From Vibrio hangzhouensis (GTDB taxonomy: Bacteria; Pseudomonadota; Gammaproteobacteria; Enterobacterales; Vibrionaceae), in NCBI RefSeq assembly GCF_900107935.1, contig NZ_FNVG01000009.1:62001-126000 (forward strand): a stretch of 64,000 nucleotides of DNA, read 5' to 3'. Below, in pieces: positions 9,261-17,803 of the stretch. The position numbers were made by a program, and so were the translations under genes. Numbering within the stretch: the stretch's first letter is position 1; each line of letters starts with the position of its first letter. The notes below the pieces were generated by a model. The model saw only the letters and a program-made list of their open reading frames with translations. It had not been told where the DNA came from and did not search any database.

Positions 9261-10310
9261 TCACAATAAATGTTGTCGCTCTTTGAACAATACCTGTTCT
9301 AATGAGCCATGCCCCTGAGGGTCATTGGTCACCTCGTTTTGAGATGGATTAAACCAGTTGGTCGATAGGCCCGCTTTGGCGGCTGGAGCGATGTCCTTAT
9401 CCCATTGGTCGCCGGTCATAGTGATCTTATTCGCAGGAGCGCCCAAACGGCTTGTAATCGCTCGATAAAACTCAGGGTCATTTTTTGCAATTCCCAAATT
9501 ATGGAAGCAGAAATAACCCGAGATATAGCGAGACAGATTTGCTCTGCAAAATGCCAGCTGAATCTCAGACTCTGATGAGTCCTGAGCGTTAGTGGCAATG
9601 TACACCGGACACAACTGAGAGAGCTCTGCCAACATCGCCTCAGCACCATATACAACCTCGACCTTTGGCCATTCGCACATCTTTCCTTGCTGTTGAGGAA
9701 AATCAACCATAATCGTGTCGCCCCAATCAAACAGATAGATCCTATCCTGCTTCATCCACTTTTGATAAATAGACGTCCACTCTTCCCTGAGCACACCGAA
9801 TTTGACGGAATCATAATAAACACCCTGATAATAACGCACCTTCCTGATCTGAGCTTCGAGCGTCAGGCCTAATTTTTGCGCCCCTCTTATCATTCTGGGG
9901 TTGCCCGACCAGGTCGTCAAACCGACTCTTTCAATCTCTAGAGTGGCAAACAGGTGCTCTATCCAAGGAATAAGAGCCTTACTGCCAATACCTTTTCCCC
10001 AGAGCGTGGAATCATAGACCACAACGCCTAACTCTAACCATCGCGTTGATTCATCTTCCCAGTAAAAACTGACCATGCCCACCGCACGTCCCAAATAATC
10101 GATGACAAGTGCGTCCCTGCCCGTCGTGAGACGATGAAACTCTTTGGTGCGAAACTCGTCGATACTTGGCTTTTGATAACCAAAATACGGACCGTTATAC
10201 TCAGTCCATTTCTCATCCGTAATCATTAAATGATATAGCGGCTCCAGATCAGATATGACCGCCTGACGAAGGGATACATCCTGAAATCTTAACCTTGTAC
10301 AATCCATCAT
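9261..10310 (-). CDS. GNAT acetyltransferase - HAD hydrolase fusion protein
   Basis: Two domains lie in one 349-residue frame. Residues about 10-178 are a RimJ/RimL-type GNAT domain: LELGVVVYDSTLWGKGIGSKAL supplies the acetyl-CoA loop and GLTTWSGNPRMIRGAQKLGL is the typical C-terminal part. Residues about 187-345 are a HAD hydrolase, with motif I LFDWGDT (nucleophile D195), motif II YIATNAQDS, a lysine in GIAKNDPEF, and motif IV MTGDQWDKDIAPA. The second domain opens with MKQDRIYLFDWGDT, as if it had once been a free protein. Motif I has G, not D, two residues after the nucleophile. Substrates are unknown. Confidence 0.85.
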   Translation of the reverse strand: MMDCTRLRFQDVSLRQAVISDLEPLYHLMITDEKWTEYNGPYFGYQKPSIDEFRTKEFHRLTTGRDALVIDYLGRAVGMVSFYWEDESTRWLELGVVVYDSTLWGKGIGSKALIPWIEHLFATLEIERVGLTTWSGNPRMIRGAQKLGLTLEAQIRKVRYYQGVYYDSVKFGVLREEWTSIYQKWMKQDRIYLFDWGDTIMVDFPQQQGKMCEWPKVEVVYGAEAMLAELSQLCPVYIATNAQDSSESEIQLAFCRANLSRYISGYFCFHNLGIAKNDPEFYRAITSRLGAPANKITMTGDQWDKDIAPAAKAGLSTNWFNPSQNEVTNDPQGHGSLEQVLFKERQHLL

Positions 10311-10316
10311 ACCCCC

Positions 10317-10691
10317 TTATTTGTTTAGATACTGCCAACTATCGGCACCATCAAAATAGCGAACTTTGGTCAACGAGAGTGCGTCAGATAACGCCATCCT
10401 AAAGTTCAACGCAACCTTTGGTTTTGGAGCTTGGTCTGTCGAGGTGTAATGTGTCACGCATCCACAGATAGAACAGTGATGAAAGTCAATCATGCCATCT
10501 CCCCAACGATACGCCGTAGTAGCCTGTTGTTTGGTTTTGACGCTAACACTCGCTGGTTCATAATATCCCCATAGCGCTGCGTAACGTCCGCATACAGAAC
10601 AGTTACAACTGGTCACCGACTCTGGCCAAACTTCAAAAGTGATTGACACATTGCCACAGTGACACTGGATTTGATGTTGGGATGGATGCAT
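10317..10691 (-). CDS. GFA family (glutathione-dependent formaldehyde-activating-like) zinc protein
   Basis: A 124-residue zinc-binding protein of the GFA/CENP-V fold. Cysteine pairs are visible in QCHCGN, SCNCSVCGRYAALWGYY and HHCSICGCVTHY, the usual pattern for the two zinc sites. The substrate is not known; most members do not act on formaldehyde. It lies directly upstream of the GNAT-HAD gene, six bases apart, and may be co-transcribed with it. Confidence 0.87.
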   Translation of the reverse strand: MHPSQHQIQCHCGNVSITFEVWPESVTSCNCSVCGRYAALWGYYEPASVSVKTKQQATTAYRWGDGMIDFHHCSICGCVTHYTSTDQAPKPKVALNFRMALSDALSLTKVRYFDGADSWQYLNK

Positions 10692-10741
10692 TTAGTCTTC
10701 CTTTTTCCTAATTAGTTTTCGCGAATAAGGGCATATTCGCC

Positions 10742-11347
10742 TTATGTCCAGACCAAGCTGAATGCTATCGACAACATCACCACGCCCACGACCAGCTCCA
10801 GAATCTTCCATGAGATTGGCTTATGAAAAACCGGAGCGATCAACCTGGCCCCAAACCCCAAAGTAAAGAAAAAGACGAACGAGGCGCAGACCGCCCCTAG
10901 TCCAAAAGACCACTGATTAGGTGCATATTGAGCAGAAATAGAGCCCAATAGCACCACAGTATCCAGATACACGTGAGGATTTAACCAGGTCAACGCTAAA
11001 CAAATCAATAACGTTTTGGTTAATCCTGCACTGGCATCCCCGTGAGGGTCTAATTGATGGTCGCTGGTAAGCGCTGAGCGGAGACTTTGAAAACTATAAA
11101 CCAGTAGGAAGGCAGCACCTGCATATCGGGCAACATATTCGATCTCTGGAAAGCGTTGGATGATGATGCCAAAACCGCCTACACCGGCCGATATGAGCAC
11201 AGCATCCGAAACAGCACACACCGTGCACACCGCAAACACATAATGCTTCTTAATGCCCTGCTTTAATACAAACGCATTCTGAGCACCAATAGCAAGAATC
11301 AATGAAAACCCCAGGGAGAAACCTGTGAAGAAGATGCTAACGTCCAC
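10742..11347 (-). CDS. argO: LysE/ArgO family amino-acid exporter
   Basis: Inner-membrane exporter of basic amino acids (201 residues, about six hydrophobic helices). It resembles E. coli ArgO closely through IGAQNAFVLKQGI near the N-terminus and LTWLNPHVYLDTVVLLGS in the middle. GTG start at 11347 with GAGGTAAC just upstream. No adjacent LysR-type regulator (ArgP/LysG) is present in the window, so any regulation is from elsewhere. Confidence 0.86.
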   Translation of the reverse strand: MDVSIFFTGFSLGFSLILAIGAQNAFVLKQGIKKHYVFAVCTVCAVSDAVLISAGVGGFGIIIQRFPEIEYVARYAGAAFLLVYSFQSLRSALTSDHQLDPHGDASAGLTKTLLICLALTWLNPHVYLDTVVLLGSISAQYAPNQWSFGLGAVCASFVFFFTLGFGARLIAPVFHKPISWKILELVVGVVMLSIAFSLVWT

Positions 11348-11412
11348 CGTTACCTCAATTAACGTCCATGTATCAAATCAAGGTTGTAACGCCTCATCCC
11401 TTGTATTACAAG

Positions 11413-11604
11413 CTAAGCGTCATTCTCATGTCTTACGGTAACATACAGATCATCACTTTCCAGAGTCACCTCAAAACATATAGGACGACAACAAACGTGA
11501 CAGTCTTCGATGTACTCCTGATGCTCCACCGAGCAGTCGATCGATGTTTCAAACGCCTCACCACAATATGGGCAATTTACTCGCCAAGCCTTTATCGCAT
11601 CCAT
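11413..11604 (-). CDS. CPXCG motif-containing cysteine-rich protein
   Basis: A 63-residue protein with NCPYCGE at residues 10-16 and a second pair in DCHVCCRPI, a probable small zinc ribbon. This matches the family annotated as 'CPXCG motif-containing cysteine-rich protein', common in marine gammaproteobacteria and functionally unknown. Its ATG at 11604 follows AAGGTGGGGACAAC. Confidence 0.85.
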   Translation of the reverse strand: MDAIKAWRVNCPYCGEAFETSIDCSVEHQEYIEDCHVCCRPICFEVTLESDDLYVTVRHENDA

Positions 11605-11712
11605 GTTGTCCCCACCTTTTCGTACTCAGCAAAGTGTAGAATCCGCTACATGTATTAACAAACGCATATAATAGAAATTCAACCGATACCACACTATCTG
11701 TGAGTAGAACGT

Positions 11713-12135
11713 TCAGTCAGACCTCGATGAAAGTGCCACTGACATCTTCTTATAAGGGATGTCCTCTTTGTAAAAGGTCTCTCCAATAGTGGTCATTCCA
11801 AACCTTTGGTAGAACCCAAACGCAGATTCTCGGGCATCGCACCAAAAAGTCTCACCCCCCTCCTGCTTTACTATCGTTAGAATGTGCTCAATGACCTGAC
11901 TGCCAATGCCTACTCCCTGGTAGGATGGCAACGTGGCGAACTTTCTCAACCTGGCACTATTGCCCTCCCGAAACACCGAGGCGACACAAACCAACTTTTG
12001 GTCCTTATACGCTCCGACATGAAGCGCGTCTTCATCCCCGGTCACTTTTGAGTGTTCCGGAGGAAAGTGAGGCCACAAAACCTGATGGCGGATTGGTAAT
12101 ACCTGTTCCGCAGTGATTGTCTTTATTTCAATCAA
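11713..12135 (-). CDS. GNAT family N-acetyltransferase
   Basis: A 140-residue single-domain GNAT. The acetyl-CoA pyrophosphate loop is visible as YQGVGIGSQVIEHI, and the usual beta-bulge and C-terminal element as DARESAFGFYQRFGM. Substrate unknown. It belongs to the minus-strand run of small acetyltransferase genes and lies 20 bases after the membrane-protein gene that precedes it on that strand. Confidence 0.87.
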   Translation of the reverse strand: MIEIKTITAEQVLPIRHQVLWPHFPPEHSKVTGDEDALHVGAYKDQKLVCVASVFREGNSARLRKFATLPSYQGVGIGSQVIEHILTIVKQEGGETFWCDARESAFGFYQRFGMTTIGETFYKEDIPYKKMSVALSSRSD

Positions 12136-12155
12136 TTAAAAAGCCTCGTTACGTT

Positions 12156-12506
12156 TTACAAAAACCAATAAGATAGTGCAGACAATATCAAGGGTATCAA
12201 GCCGGCAATAAACAGTGAGAGACCAAACGTATAGTTTTGTCTGTATTGCTGCCGCTTGTCAGTCTCAAAGCTGTGATCTTTAACCATTGTTTTCGTTTTA
12301 TGAGTCACAATGTCAACATCATAGGTGCGACTTCCTCGTCCGCCATCCCAGGAAAGAGCGGCAATCCCCCACAATACCATCGCTATAAAAAAGCTGAAAT
12401 CAGACAGATAGGGCGTAGAAAAAAAAGGAATAAACTGGCCCAGTACAAACACGGTTAAACCAGCTAACAAGTTACTGATAACCACAAAGCCAAGAAGTCC
12501 CTTCAT
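12156..12506 (-). CDS. hypothetical inner-membrane protein
   Basis: Unrecognised 116-residue protein. It has two hydrophobic segments at the N-terminus (about 5-27 and 38-52), a charged central stretch (GGRGSRTYDVDIVTHKTK), and a third segment near the C-terminus (about 93-114). It is one base from the upstream GNAT gene (12508-12969), so the two are probably translated from one message. No functional motif seen. Confidence 0.65.
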   Translation of the reverse strand: MKGLLGFVVISNLLAGLTVFVLGQFIPFFSTPYLSDFSFFIAMVLWGIAALSWDGGRGSRTYDVDIVTHKTKTMVKDHSFETDKRQQYRQNYTFGLSLFIAGLIPLILSALSYWFL

Positions 12507-12507
12507 A

Positions 12508-12969
12508 TCATTCCTTAATGCATTTCGTCATAAACACACTGTTGGGGTCGAGTCTGTAATCGGAGAATGGAGCGCATTCTTTAAAGCCATATCCCAGGTA
12601 CAGGTTGCGCGCTGGAGCAAAGAAGGCTTGTGTTCCCGTTTCCAGGCTCAGTTTGTGCAATCCCGAGCTTCTAGCTTGTTCTACCAAATGCTGAAGTAGT
12701 GTCTTGGCAACACCCTTGCCACGAGCGATGTTTGCCGTTCGCATCGACTTGATCTCACCGTGCCCCGGTTCAAGCGATTTAAGTGCAATACACCCCACCA
12801 GGTCACTTTCTAGCCACGCGGACCAAAATGTAATCTCCGGTCGTCTCAACGCATCGACGTCGAGAGCGTGGACGCTTTCCGGCGGAGAGGTCGCATACAT
12901 GTCATCCAAGTGCTCCTGTAACAACGCTTTGATCTCTGTGCCGGCTAAATCATCCTTAATTATCTTCAC
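12508..12969 (-). CDS. GNAT family N-acetyltransferase
   Basis: A 153-residue GNAT with the acetyl-CoA loop ARGKGVAKTLLQHLV and the C-terminal signature ETGTQAFFAPARNLYLGYGF, a subgroup with a conserved ETG and F-x-PA-x-x-LY-x-x-GF. Substrate unknown. It lies 19 bases downstream of arfB and abuts the small membrane-protein gene. Confidence 0.88.
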   Translation of the reverse strand: MKIIKDDLAGTEIKALLQEHLDDMYATSPPESVHALDVDALRRPEITFWSAWLESDLVGCIALKSLEPGHGEIKSMRTANIARGKGVAKTLLQHLVEQARSSGLHKLSLETGTQAFFAPARNLYLGYGFKECAPFSDYRLDPNSVFMTKCIKE

Positions 12970-12988
12970 TTTATCTTCCTGCTAAATA

Positions 12989-13402
12989 TTAAAACGTAGG
13001 TTTGCCCCGAAGCGACTTTTTCTGACCTTGCTTTTTCTTGTTGTCTACTCGCTTTATTTGTGAAGAACGAGTAGGTTTCGTTGCTCTTCTTTTCTTCTGA
13101 ACAACCATGACTGATCGGATAAGCTCAACAAGTCGCATTAACGCATCCTCTCGATTTTTTTCCTGAGTCCGATAGGACTGCGCTTTTATTATGACCACGC
13201 CCTCTTTGGATATTCTGGAATCATTGCTTGCCAACAAACGTTCTTTATAGACCGCAGGCAATGTAGAGCGCCGAATATCAAATCTCAAATGGATCGCGGA
13301 AGACACCTTATTGACATTCTGGCCGCCGCTCCCCATTGCACGGATGGCATTAAGCTCAATCTCCCAATCCGCCAGAGTCACGGTGTTAGATATCTTTAAC
13401 AT
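12989..13402 (-). CDS. arfB: alternative ribosome-rescue peptidyl-tRNA hydrolase ArfB (YaeJ)
   Basis: Releases nascent chains from ribosomes stalled on non-stop messages. The catalytic GGQ is in AMGSGGQNVNKVSSAIHLRFD, and the C-terminal basic tail that threads the mRNA channel (KKRRATKPTRSS ... KKKQGQKKSLRGK) is present. At 137 residues from MLKISNTV it matches E. coli ArfB (140). In-frame ATG (13420) and TTG (13426) codons lie a little upstream, but homology begins at 13402; the ribosome site there is weak. Confidence 0.9.
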   Translation of the reverse strand: MLKISNTVTLADWEIELNAIRAMGSGGQNVNKVSSAIHLRFDIRRSTLPAVYKERLLASNDSRISKEGVVIIKAQSYRTQEKNREDALMRLVELIRSVMVVQKKRRATKPTRSSQIKRVDNKKKQGQKKSLRGKPTF

Positions 13403-13503
13403 ACTCAATTCAAATAGCATAACCAAGTGTCATAGTAACACCCGAAAATATGACAGAACATGTTTTTTGAAGCCGTACTTTTAGTGTGGCCTTTGAACCT
13501 AAG

Positions 13504-13797
13504 TCACTGACCGTCGTACTGCTCCAGATCGATATGGTACTTTTCCAGAACTTCCTGAAATTGAAGTTTCTTTTGACCCGCAGCAACCGCCATGACTTTA
13601 GCGGTAACGTCCGAAATTTCGCCTTTAGTAATACCGGCCTTCTTAGCCTGAGCTAAGTAATATCTCGTACATGGCAAACAATTCATTGCCATGGCTGCCG
13701 ATAACCCGACGAGCAACTCTGTTCTGGTGTCCAAATGCTCATTGTCATGAGTAGAACGATAAAACGCGCCGTAGGCTTCCTGATGCTTTCCTAGCAT
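13504..13797 (-). CDS. carboxymuconolactone decarboxylase / AhpD-like protein
   Basis: A 97-residue protein of the AhpD-like CMD family, with the redox-active pair in AMNCLPCTRYYLAQAKKAG (CxxC followed by a conserved helix). The partner is unknown; members act as small thiol oxidoreductases or decarboxylases. Preceded by a good AGGAG site. Confidence 0.85.
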   Translation of the reverse strand: MLGKHQEAYGAFYRSTHDNEHLDTRTELLVGLSAAMAMNCLPCTRYYLAQAKKAGITKGEISDVTAKVMAVAAGQKKLQFQEVLEKYHIDLEQYDGQ

Positions 13798-13829
13798 TTC
13801 TATACTCCTAATTGCCTTTATTAATGGGT

Positions 13830-14036
13830 TTAATACCGCCCCTTTCCGCCATGAAATCCGCCAAAAATGCCACCAAATAGCAGTCCCAGTAGACTAAAAA
13901 TAAAGCCCAGAATGATCATGGCCGGAATGGAGGCAATAGCAAACTTGACCATAAAGACAACCATGGACACGAATGGCATTTTAATATCAACAACCGTCAC
14001 CTCGTTACTTTTTGAACTCTCTCTTTCATCAATCAT
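13830..14036 (-). CDS. small membrane protein, hypothetical
   Basis: A 68-residue protein with a charged N-terminus (MIDERESSKSNEV), two hydrophobic stretches (about 21-39 and 40-58), and a glycine-rich tail GGIFGGFHGGKGRY. No family recognised. ATG is preceded by AGAGAGGG. It lies between the mscS terminator and the AhpD-like gene, 32 bases upstream of the latter on the same strand. Confidence 0.6.
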   Translation of the reverse strand: MIDERESSKSNEVTVVDIKMPFVSMVVFMVKFAIASIPAMIILGFIFSLLGLLFGGIFGGFHGGKGRY

Positions 14037-14115
14037 AAAACCCTCTCTTTACTCACATCTTTTAGCCATCTGTTTATACTAAACTTATTTAATAACAAAT
14101 ATTTTAGCTATAAAA

Positions 14116-14143
14116 AAGGCTCCGTTATAAAAATTGGAGCCTT
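14116..14143 (-). terminator. rho-independent terminator after mscS-like gene
   Basis: Stem AAGGCTCC / GGAGCCTT with a 12-base loop. On the minus strand it is followed by a run of six T, so it terminates the MscS-like transcript. Confidence 0.85.
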
Positions 14144-14163
14144 ATCAAACACTTTGGACTTGT

Positions 14164-15843
14164 TTAGGCCTCTTGCTTATTGACCATGTGCAAATGTACG
14201 TCCTGTTGAGGGAAAGGAATTGATATCCCTTCATTATCAAAACGTAACTTCACTTCTTTCGTAATGTCCCAGTACACATCCCAATAATCATCCGTTTTCA
14301 CCCATGGCCTGACAATGAAATCAACGGACGAGGTATTCAGTGTATGTACTTTAATATTGGGTTCAGGAGATTTAAGCACCGCTGGGTGTGCAGAGACAAT
14401 TTCATGTAACACAGATTCCGCCTTGAGAAGATCGTCGCCATAACCGATACCAAACACCATATCGACACGACGCGTGCGCTCATGGGTCACGTTTTTAATG
14501 ACATCTCCCCAAATCTTGCCATTTGGGACAATGATAATCTGGTTGTCAAAGGTGCGTATCGTCGTACTGACTAAACTCATATGGCTCACCTTGCCATCAA
14601 CACCACCAGCAAATACGAAATCCCCAACATCAAAAGGACGGTAAATAAGCAGCATCATTCCGGCTGCAAAATTCGACAATGTATCCTGTAGCGCGAAACC
14701 GATAATAACACCGGCAATACCGAAACCGGTTAGGATAGGAGCAAGATTGAGACCAATCTGCGATAAACCCACCATGATACCAATGATCCATACAATATTA
14801 CCGGACATGGAAACAAAGAAGTTTTGCATCAGATGGGATAACTTAAGGTTCTTATTCTGTACCGCCTTGGTGACAATTTTTCTGACCAATTTGACGATTG
14901 AACGAGTCACAAAAAGAATCAGAATCAAAATAGACAATTGAAACAGTTGCTGAGGTGCATTATCCGCCAACCAGTCAATAGCTGCACTCCACCAATGGCT
15001 CAACATAGAGAATAAGACCTTAGAATCTAAAATATCCTGAGTAATATTCCCAGTTACCGAAAAGACCTGGCGCTTATATTCCGACGTATCAAGACCAATT
15101 TGATCGCCAAGCACAATGAGATGTCTTAGGCTTTTGGTCTCGATGTTCATTCGCTGTTTCAAAATCAGCTGACCAGTCTGAAGTCCCGCCTTATCAGCCT
15201 CGGGGGCCGATGCGATTTGAGAACCAATTGCGCTTATTTGCTGATTAAAGTACTCGATTGACGCCGACGTTAATCTTAAACGCTTTTCAACAAGCAACTC
15301 AAAAGCCGATTCATCTGCTTTATCCTGTACCCCCAGTTTTTGCATCCAAATCAGATTCTGCCAATTCGACTCATAGGCGGAATCCAAATACTCTTGTAGT
15401 TCGCTGTATCTATTAAGGATGGAGAGTTTCTTTTCATCGTTTGCGCCATTAAACTCCTCATTCACGGCCGCTAATTTTCCTTCTAGGTAAACTTTTGCTC
15501 CTTCGGTATATTTTTGCTGAAACTTAACCTGTTCTATTAACATCTCCTTAGGCAGCGAATCAGCATCGACCGCTTTTGCAATAACTTCTCTCAGCTCATT
15601 GTTTTTATTAAACAGCCGGAATTGAATTGCGTCCCTTTGATCGCCAGTCGCAACCTTTATCGACTCGGAAAGTTCACGAATTTCATTATTGACCTGATTC
15701 AGAGCAACCTGAGCTTTTGATGGTAGCGGAGGTGCTTCCCCTTCACTTTGTGCCCACAAATTTGCAGAGAACAAAGAGGTAACAAACACCAGCATAACCA
15801 CTGCTGACTGGAGAAGAACTCTCCTGCAAACACTCATATTCAT
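14164..15843 (-). CDS. mechanosensitive ion channel, MscS family
   Basis: A 559-residue MscS-family channel. A Sec signal peptide (about 1-31, ending ANLWAQ) leads into an extended periplasmic helical region (about 35-280). Membrane helices follow, with a pore-lining helix in GFGIAGVIIGFALQDTLSNF. The beta domain comes next (RPFDVGDFV, then IIIVPNGKIWGDVIKN) and a C-terminal alpha/beta domain. The long periplasmic part puts it among the larger MscS relatives rather than MscS itself. Expected role is release of solutes on osmotic downshock. Confidence 0.9.
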   Translation of the reverse strand: MNMSVCRRVLLQSAVVMLVFVTSLFSANLWAQSEGEAPPLPSKAQVALNQVNNEIRELSESIKVATGDQRDAIQFRLFNKNNELREVIAKAVDADSLPKEMLIEQVKFQQKYTEGAKVYLEGKLAAVNEEFNGANDEKKLSILNRYSELQEYLDSAYESNWQNLIWMQKLGVQDKADESAFELLVEKRLRLTSASIEYFNQQISAIGSQIASAPEADKAGLQTGQLILKQRMNIETKSLRHLIVLGDQIGLDTSEYKRQVFSVTGNITQDILDSKVLFSMLSHWWSAAIDWLADNAPQQLFQLSILILILFVTRSIVKLVRKIVTKAVQNKNLKLSHLMQNFFVSMSGNIVWIIGIMVGLSQIGLNLAPILTGFGIAGVIIGFALQDTLSNFAAGMMLLIYRPFDVGDFVFAGGVDGKVSHMSLVSTTIRTFDNQIIIVPNGKIWGDVIKNVTHERTRRVDMVFGIGYGDDLLKAESVLHEIVSAHPAVLKSPEPNIKVHTLNTSSVDFIVRPWVKTDDYWDVYWDITKEVKLRFDNEGISIPFPQQDVHLHMVNKQEA

Positions 15844-16037
15844 TCAACACTCCCTAAATGGTGCCAAGTTATAATTTCTTTTCCCTGAATGTTAAATATA
15901 GGTCAGATCTCCACTGACTCTCGCCATTCTGAATCAAGTTTGTCGAAACGGTCACTGTAAAATATGGGAGTAAATCTTCGGTTAGCAAATTTCAACTATG
16001 CTTAGCTTACTCATGGGAAACAAACAGGAAATCAGCT

Positions 16038-16286
16038 ATGGGCATTTTATCGTGGATTATTCTCGGACTCATCGCAGGAGCGCTCGCCAAATGGTTAATG
16101 CCAGGCAATGATGGCGGAGGCTGGGTTGCAACTATGCTACTTGGCATTGCCGGTGCATTTGTGGGTGGATTTCTTGGCGGATTTTTGGGGGTTGGGGGAG
16201 CGAGCGGAATCAACATTGGTAGCATCGTTACAGCAACGCTGGGGGCTTTCTTGTTGTTGTTCGTCTACAACCGGTTTTTACGGTAA
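16038..16286 (+). CDS. GlsB/YeaQ/YmgE family stress-response membrane protein
   Basis: An 82-residue, glycine-rich membrane protein with three hydrophobic segments (GILSWIILGLIAGALAKWL, then VATMLLGIAGAFVGGFLGGF, then ATLGAFLLLFVYNRF). This is the transglycosylase-associated/GlsB family pattern. Members are induced by stress, but their biochemical role is unclear. GGAAATCAGCT precedes the ATG. Divergent from the mscS-like gene. Confidence 0.9.
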   Translation: MGILSWIILGLIAGALAKWLMPGNDGGGWVATMLLGIAGAFVGGFLGGFLGVGGASGINIGSIVTATLGAFLLLFVYNRFLR

Positions 16287-16298
16287 CCCGTTGATAAC

Positions 16299-17048
16299 TC
16301 ATTCACAGAGAGCAGTGGTTATAACCTGTTTTCGATCTATCAAGTAATTTATATCTTCCAGATAGCTATGCACATGCCCCTCTGCGATACAACGCTGCAT
16401 GTCTTCATTCCCCGCATCAGCGGAACTTCGCATAAAATCAACCAGATATTGTAGACGACGAACCATCATATCAACCAACTGTAGCCTGCCCGCAGTATCG
16501 AGTTCATAAGCATCACAATAGCTTTTTGCTCTTAAAGCTTGTTGGGTTAAGCTTCCTAACCTGTCGACCTTATTGGTCTTAAAAGGCGCCCAACAGTATA
16601 CTGAATACGCCAGGTCCCATACTCTTGTCCCTGGATGAAGGGTGTCAAAGTCAAAAACCCCGGCAACAGCGCCTTCGGTTAAAGCGACGTTATAAGGTGC
16701 GAAATCACCATGACACATCACTTCCCATGGAAGATCGCTTTCGAGCATCCAGGGCATATCGGATACGGCAAACTGATGGATAAAGCTCATACTGGCATCG
16801 TGTAATCGTCTCTGTAACCTTGCCGCTGACTGCAAAACCTGATCACTTGCAATCTCTCCAACCAATGGATAATTGTAAGTTTGCCCCTCAACCAGGCTTA
16901 ACACTTCACACCCATGACTAAGAGAAACAACGTTGGGGGCTCCTTCAAAGGCCTGTGCCGACAAATGGTTAAGAAATGCGTGTATTGATGGTGTCCATAC
17001 GGCCACTGATCGAGTGACCGTATTTGCACTAATGGTTACGGCGGTCAA
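16299..17048 (-). CDS. aminoglycoside phosphotransferase-family kinase
   Basis: APH-fold small-molecule kinase (249 residues). The catalytic loop is CHGDFAPYNV and the metal site is GVFDFDTLHPGTRVWDLAY. The N-terminal lobe is short, beginning near the hinge, and the usual ATP-binding lysine segment is hard to identify. It may therefore be a short-lobe member or have a reduced N-lobe. The substrate could be choline, a sugar or an amino compound and cannot be told from sequence; I do not infer antibiotic resistance. Confidence 0.8.
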   Translation of the reverse strand: MTAVTISANTVTRSVAVWTPSIHAFLNHLSAQAFEGAPNVVSLSHGCEVLSLVEGQTYNYPLVGEIASDQVLQSAARLQRRLHDASMSFIHQFAVSDMPWMLESDLPWEVMCHGDFAPYNVALTEGAVAGVFDFDTLHPGTRVWDLAYSVYCWAPFKTNKVDRLGSLTQQALRAKSYCDAYELDTAGRLQLVDMMVRRLQYLVDFMRSSADAGNEDMQRCIAEGHVHSYLEDINYLIDRKQVITTALCE

Positions 17049-17072
17049 GGGGCAACTCCTAATGACAATCGT

Positions 17073-17510
17073 TCATATATCCAGGTTGGCAGAAGCATTA
17101 AACGAATACATCTTCACTTCCTTTCGCACTTCCCATCCCATGGATTGATAGAATTGTTGAGCCTGTTCATTGTCAGTATTGACAAAAAGGTGCGTTTTAC
17201 TGATGCCAATCTGCGCAAATGACTGAGTAACTTTTTCCACCAGAGATTTCCCTATCCGCAGTCCGCGATGCTCGGCATCCACCGCCAGATGTTGCAAATA
17301 GCCTCTTCTTCCATCGGTGCCCGCCAGTACAGCTCCGATGATTTTACCGTGCTGTTGAGCGACAAAGCTCATGTTGGGATTCTTATCCAGATAGAGCGTA
17401 ATATTTTCTCGGCTATCGGCTTCGCGGATCAACATATGCTCAGTCTGCTGCCACAGTGCCAGAACATCGTCGTAATCCGACACTTGCATCTCACGATATA
17501 CTACGCTCAC
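17073..17510 (-). CDS. GNAT family N-acetyltransferase
   Basis: A 145-residue GNAT with the acetyl-CoA loop EHRGLRIGKSLVEKV and the C-terminal NTDNEQAQQFYQSMGW. Starts with GTG at 17510; AAGGAGTTACTCAA is just upstream. The start overlaps the end of the upstream ABM-domain gene by 20 bases, so they are probably translationally linked. Confidence 0.88.
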   Translation of the reverse strand: MSVVYREMQVSDYDDVLALWQQTEHMLIREADSRENITLYLDKNPNMSFVAQQHGKIIGAVLAGTDGRRGYLQHLAVDAEHRGLRIGKSLVEKVTQSFAQIGISKTHLFVNTDNEQAQQFYQSMGWEVRKEVKMYSFNASANLDI

Positions 17511-17793
17511 TTGAGTAACTCCTTTTTATCTCCACAACCTCTACCTTGTAATCCCGATACCACTTCTCCCTGCCCAGCCTCTGAGCCTGCTGGTGAACCG
17601 GGTCTTCTCGCCATCTGGTAATATCCGCTTCACTGGTCCAGTAAGATATAGCGGTTTCCTGATTCCCTTCCGAACTTGAAACAAACTCGACACACCCGTA
17701 TCTGGATAGTGCAACGTCTCTGAGCTGCTGAGCCAACTGGCTGTATTCCGTATCCAGATCCTTAATGGTCGCCCTAAAAATAACAGCAAACAC
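17491..17793 (-). CDS. antibiotic biosynthesis monooxygenase (ABM)-domain protein
   Basis: A 100-residue ABM-domain protein (ferredoxin-like dimeric alpha-beta barrel), with FAVIFRATIKDLDTEYSQLA at the N-terminus and SSSEGNQETAISYWTSEADI in the middle. The GTG at 17793 is the start: TAGGAGACTCA lies immediately upstream, while the longer in-frame extension would overlap the preceding GNAT gene. The substrate is unknown; such proteins often handle quinones or heme-like compounds, or are merely structural relatives. Confidence 0.8.
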   Translation of the reverse strand: MFAVIFRATIKDLDTEYSQLAQQLRDVALSRYGCVEFVSSSEGNQETAISYWTSEADITRWREDPVHQQAQRLGREKWYRDYKVEVVEIKRSYSSERSIS

Positions 17794-17803
17794 ACTGAGT
17801 CTC

